Source: JAUQQI01 sp042408785 (GTDB taxonomy: Bacteria > Chloroflexota > Dehalococcoidia > JAUQQI01). Taken from it: a stretch of DNA of 34,284 nucleotides. Below the pieces are notes generated by a model, which saw only the letters and a program-made list of their open reading frames with translations, was not told where the DNA came from and searched no databases. Below are positions 32,962 through 34,284 of the stretch, one piece after another. Location: the NCBI GenBank assembly GCA_042408785.1, contig JBHOQU010000014.1, forward strand, positions 1-34,284. Reading direction: 5' to 3'. The number at the start of each line of letters is the position of its first letter. Within the stretch, counting starts at the first letter, position 1. Made by a program: the position numbers and the translations under genes.

Positions 32962-33119
32962 AGGCTTATGCCATCCTGGCCGTCTTCTGCCTGGCGGCCC
33001 TGGGAGCCTACTACGTCCTGACCCAGGTGGTGGCGGCCGGCGAGCTGGCGGCTTTTATCGCCGTGGTCGTTCTGCTGGAGGTCGGCCTGATCGCCTTCAG
33101 CCTGGCCGGCGAGAAGTAG
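32958..33119 (+). CDS. Small two-helix membrane protein, unknown
   Basis: This is a 53-residue protein that starts with GTG at 32958, overlapping the ybeY stop by GTGA, so it is probably translated after ybeY. It consists of two hydrophobic segments (AILAVFCLAALGAYYVL and AAFIAVVVLLEVGLIAFSLA) joined by a short turn, and a charged end (GEK). I do not recognise it. In many genomes a membrane gene (dgkA) follows ybeY, but this is far too short to be one. Confidence 0.6.
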   Translation: MKAYAILAVFCLAALGAYYVLTQVVAAGELAAFIAVVVLLEVGLIAFSLAGEK

Positions 33120-33127
33120 CCGGGGGG

Positions 33128-33133
33128 TATAAT
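33128..33133 (+). promoter_or_regulatory. -10 box 10 nt upstream of the next small gene
   Basis: A perfect TATAAT (GGGTATAATCTGG) ends 10 nt before GTG at 33144, which lacks a ribosome binding site. A transcript would begin about 4 nt before the start codon. Confidence 0.45.
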
Positions 33134-33143
33134 CTGGCGAGCG

Positions 33144-33416
33144 GTGCTGAACGAGCTGGTTCGGTCGGCCTACAGCCTCTTTGCCGTACTGGGCCTGCCG
33201 GCCGACGACCCCGGCCTGGTCATCTGGGTCGGCCTGATTTTCGGGGTTCCCCTCTTTATCCTGGCGGTCTTCATCATTCTGGATTTCGTGCACCGGCTCA
33301 CAGGAACGTTGCGGCGGGGAAGCCCCGCTCTTCAGAGCGGGGAGGAAGCGCCGCCCAGCCCATCGGGCTGGCCTGCTTTCGTCCTGTCGTTTCGTGGTAT
33401 GCTATCAACAGGATGA
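33144..33416 (+). CDS. Small membrane protein, 3' end probably replaced by an insertion element
   Basis: The 90-residue frame starts with GTG at 33144. Residues 1-55 (LNELVRSAYSLFAVLGL, WVGLIFGVPLFILAVFIILD) contain one or two membrane segments and look like real coding sequence. From about residue 56 it runs through the GC hairpin at 33311-33354 and into the leader of the IS605-like element, so the last 30 or so residues (RRGSPALQSGEEAPPSPSG...) come from the element. The original C-terminus is therefore probably lost. Family unknown. Confidence 0.45.
   Translation: MLNELVRSAYSLFAVLGLPADDPGLVIWVGLIFGVPLFILAVFIILDFVHRLTGTLRRGSPALQSGEEAPPSPSGWPAFVLSFRGMLSTG
33311..33354 (+). repeat. Two-tier hairpin A of the IS605-like element
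   Basis: Outer stem GCGGCG (33311-33316) pairs with CGCCGC (33349-33354). Inner stem CCCCGCTC (33323-33330) pairs with GAGCGGGG (33335-33342) over a TTCA loop. The internal loop is purine-only on both sides (GGGAAG and AGGAAG). A further 7-bp hairpin, CCAGCCC/GGGCTGG, follows at 33355-33371. Confidence 0.8.
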
Positions 33417-33473
33417 AGCGCGAGTACCAACACGATGCCCACCGCGTCCATCCCGTCCTGTACCCTCCTTTTC
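33413..33473 (+). pseudogene. Possible start of an IS200-type TnpA (Y1 transposase)
   Basis: ATG at 33413 opens MKREYQHDAHRVHPVLYPPF, which resembles the N-terminus of Y1 transposases (EYRHxxHxVYxxxYHLVW). Only about 20 codons are left before the second hairpin starts, and the catalytic HUH and Tyr motifs are absent. It is a weak match; if correct, nearly all of tnpA has been deleted. Confidence 0.3.
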
Positions 33474-33516
33474 CGCGCCGGAGGCCCCGGCTTTTAAGCC
33501 TGGGGAGGAAGGCGCG
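33474..33516 (+). repeat. Two-tier hairpin B, holding the tnpB ribosome binding site
   Basis: Outer stem CGCGCC (33474-33479) pairs with GGCGCG (33511-33516). Inner stem CCCCGGCTT (33485-33493) pairs with AAGCC-T-GGGG (33496-33505, one bulged T). Internal loops are purine-rich (GGAGG and AGGAA). The Shine-Dalgarno sequence GGGGAGGAAGG sits in the 3' side, and the hairpin ends directly at the tnpB GTG. Confidence 0.75.
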
Positions 33517-34284
33517 GTGGACAGCTCCTCGGCCGTGAAGCTAGTCAAAACTGCCAAATGCCAACTCCAGGTTAATACTGAGCAGGCAGCCGTTCTCCTA
33601 GAAACCTTACAGAGGTTTGCCGGCGCCTGCAACGACGTACTCCGTGTCTCCCAGGAGAACCGTACCACCAACAAGGTCAAACTCCAACACCTCTGCTACC
33701 GCACCGTCAAAGAGAAATACGGCTTGCAGGCCAATCTCGTTATTCGTGCCATTGCTCGTGTAGCGGAATCTGCTAAGAAAAAGCGGAAACTGTCCAAACC
33801 CAGGAAGTTCAAACCCACCAGTATGAGCCTCGACCGGCGCACCTTCTCCCTCAATAAAAAACGGTGGGAAGTTTCTGTTTCCACGGTGGGCGGCAGGCTT
33901 AAGCTTCCCCTTGCCATTGGCAACTTCCAGAGAGGGCTTCTATCAGGACAGAAACCCACTTCTGCTACCCTCTGCTACAACAGGCGAACGAAAGAGTTCT
34001 ACATCAACATCGTGGTCAACCGGGAAGTTCCGTTTCCGCCGAGAGGCGGTAACGTCATAGGTATTGACCGCGGCATCTATAACCTTGCCACCACCTCCAC
34101 CGGCCGGGCTTACGCCGGGCGGCAGGCCATGCACGTCCGCAGGAGCTACGCCCGGTTGCGGCAGGCGCTCCAGGCCAAGGGCACGAAGGGGGCCAAGCGC
34201 CTCCTGAAACGGCTGTCGGGGAAGGAGCGCCGCTGGATGGCCGACCTCAACCACAGGATCGCCAAAGCCATCGTCAGTTCCTGT
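33517..34284 (+). CDS. tnpB: TnpB RNA-guided nuclease family protein, 3' part outside window
   Basis: The frame is open from GTG at 33517 for 256 codons to the end of the window. It has the OrfB N-terminus (VKLVKTAKCQLQVNTEQAAV), the middle region (SMSLDRRTFSLNKKRWEVSV) and the start of the RuvC domain, VIGIDRGIYNLATTSTG, with the catalytic Asp in GIDRG. RuvC-II, the zinc ribbon and RuvC-III should lie beyond the edge, so activity cannot be judged. A second GTG (33535) is possible, but the first follows GGGGAGGAAGG at good spacing. This TnpB is of another subgroup than the one at 773-2164. Confidence 0.88.
   Translation, partial: MDSSSAVKLVKTAKCQLQVNTEQAAVLLETLQRFAGACNDVLRVSQENRTTNKVKLQHLCYRTVKEKYGLQANLVIRAIARVAESAKKKRKLSKPRKFKPTSMSLDRRTFSLNKKRWEVSVSTVGGRLKLPLAIGNFQRGLLSGQKPTSATLCYNRRTKEFYINIVVNREVPFPPRGGNVIGIDRGIYNLATTSTGRAYAGRQAMHVRRSYARLRQALQAKGTKGAKRLLKRLSGKERRWMADLNHRIAKAIVSSC

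Larger units (their letters stand above)
33305..34284 (+). mobile_element. IS605-like element, running off the window
   Basis: Two structured GC hairpins of the same design, a possible short tnpA remnant and a tnpB frame follow in order. Base composition after 33540 is clearly more AT-rich than the nuo region. The left end is estimated where the upstream small gene stops looking native (about 33305); the right end is outside the window. Confidence 0.6.

Overview
The window comes from a GC-rich bacterium, probably a thermophilic Clostridia-type Firmicute or a relative. This rests on GC content (about two thirds by eye), an eleven-gene complex I operon without nuoEFG, a bacterial RecA, RF1 and SecG, dapB-asd-dapA, and numerous TnpB/IscB elements. 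No rRNA or tRNA gene or CRISPR array was recognised, and the lineage is inference.

Left flank (1-2800): a crowded set of RNA-guided-nuclease mobile elements, all on the minus strand. It holds the first 26 codons of a TnpB-like protein at the edge, a truncated IscB (PLMP domain plus RuvC-I only) preceded by what looks like its HEARO/omega RNA, and an IS607-type element. In that element tnpB is open, but the serine recombinase tnpA has lost its catalytic serine block, two other conserved blocks and its reading frame. A 23-bp AT-rich tandem repeat lies between this element and the next gene.

Core (2800-18360): a GT2 glycosyltransferase and a frameshifted GT4 glycosyltransferase, then a small membrane protein divergent from prfA-prmC. 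The two directions are separated by a perfect palindrome that carries an extended -10 box on each strand. On the minus strand follow a GT39-like membrane glycosyltransferase, dapA, asd, dapB, a hydroxyacid-oxoacid transhydrogenase, recA, a class III aminotransferase, an orphan peptide-type substrate-binding protein, secG and a DUF697-like protein.

A decayed patch (18.4-19.8 kb) carries remains of an SPPY-type DNA methyltransferase and probably of a NurA-like nuclease, both broken in several places.

Right half (20.1-33.1 kb): a two-subunit TPP-dependent decarboxylase (ComD/ComE-like) with its own promoter, then a promoter and nuoABCDHIJK-orf-LMN. The eleven Nuo proteins are the membrane arm plus the Q module (BCDI) of complex I. 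With no NADH-oxidising NuoEFG they should use another electron donor, such as ferredoxin. An unknown 120-residue protein is translationally tied into the operon between nuoK and nuoL. Downstream are convergent lgt, ybeY and small membrane proteins.

Right flank (33.3 kb to end): an IS605-like element with two structured hairpins of the same architecture, the second holding the ribosome binding site of a tnpB that runs off the window. The most unusual signals are the mobile-element relics, the near-leaderless promoters (a -10 box 10-11 nt before the start codon at several genes), the extra nuo-operon gene, and the lost methyltransferase/nuclease pair.
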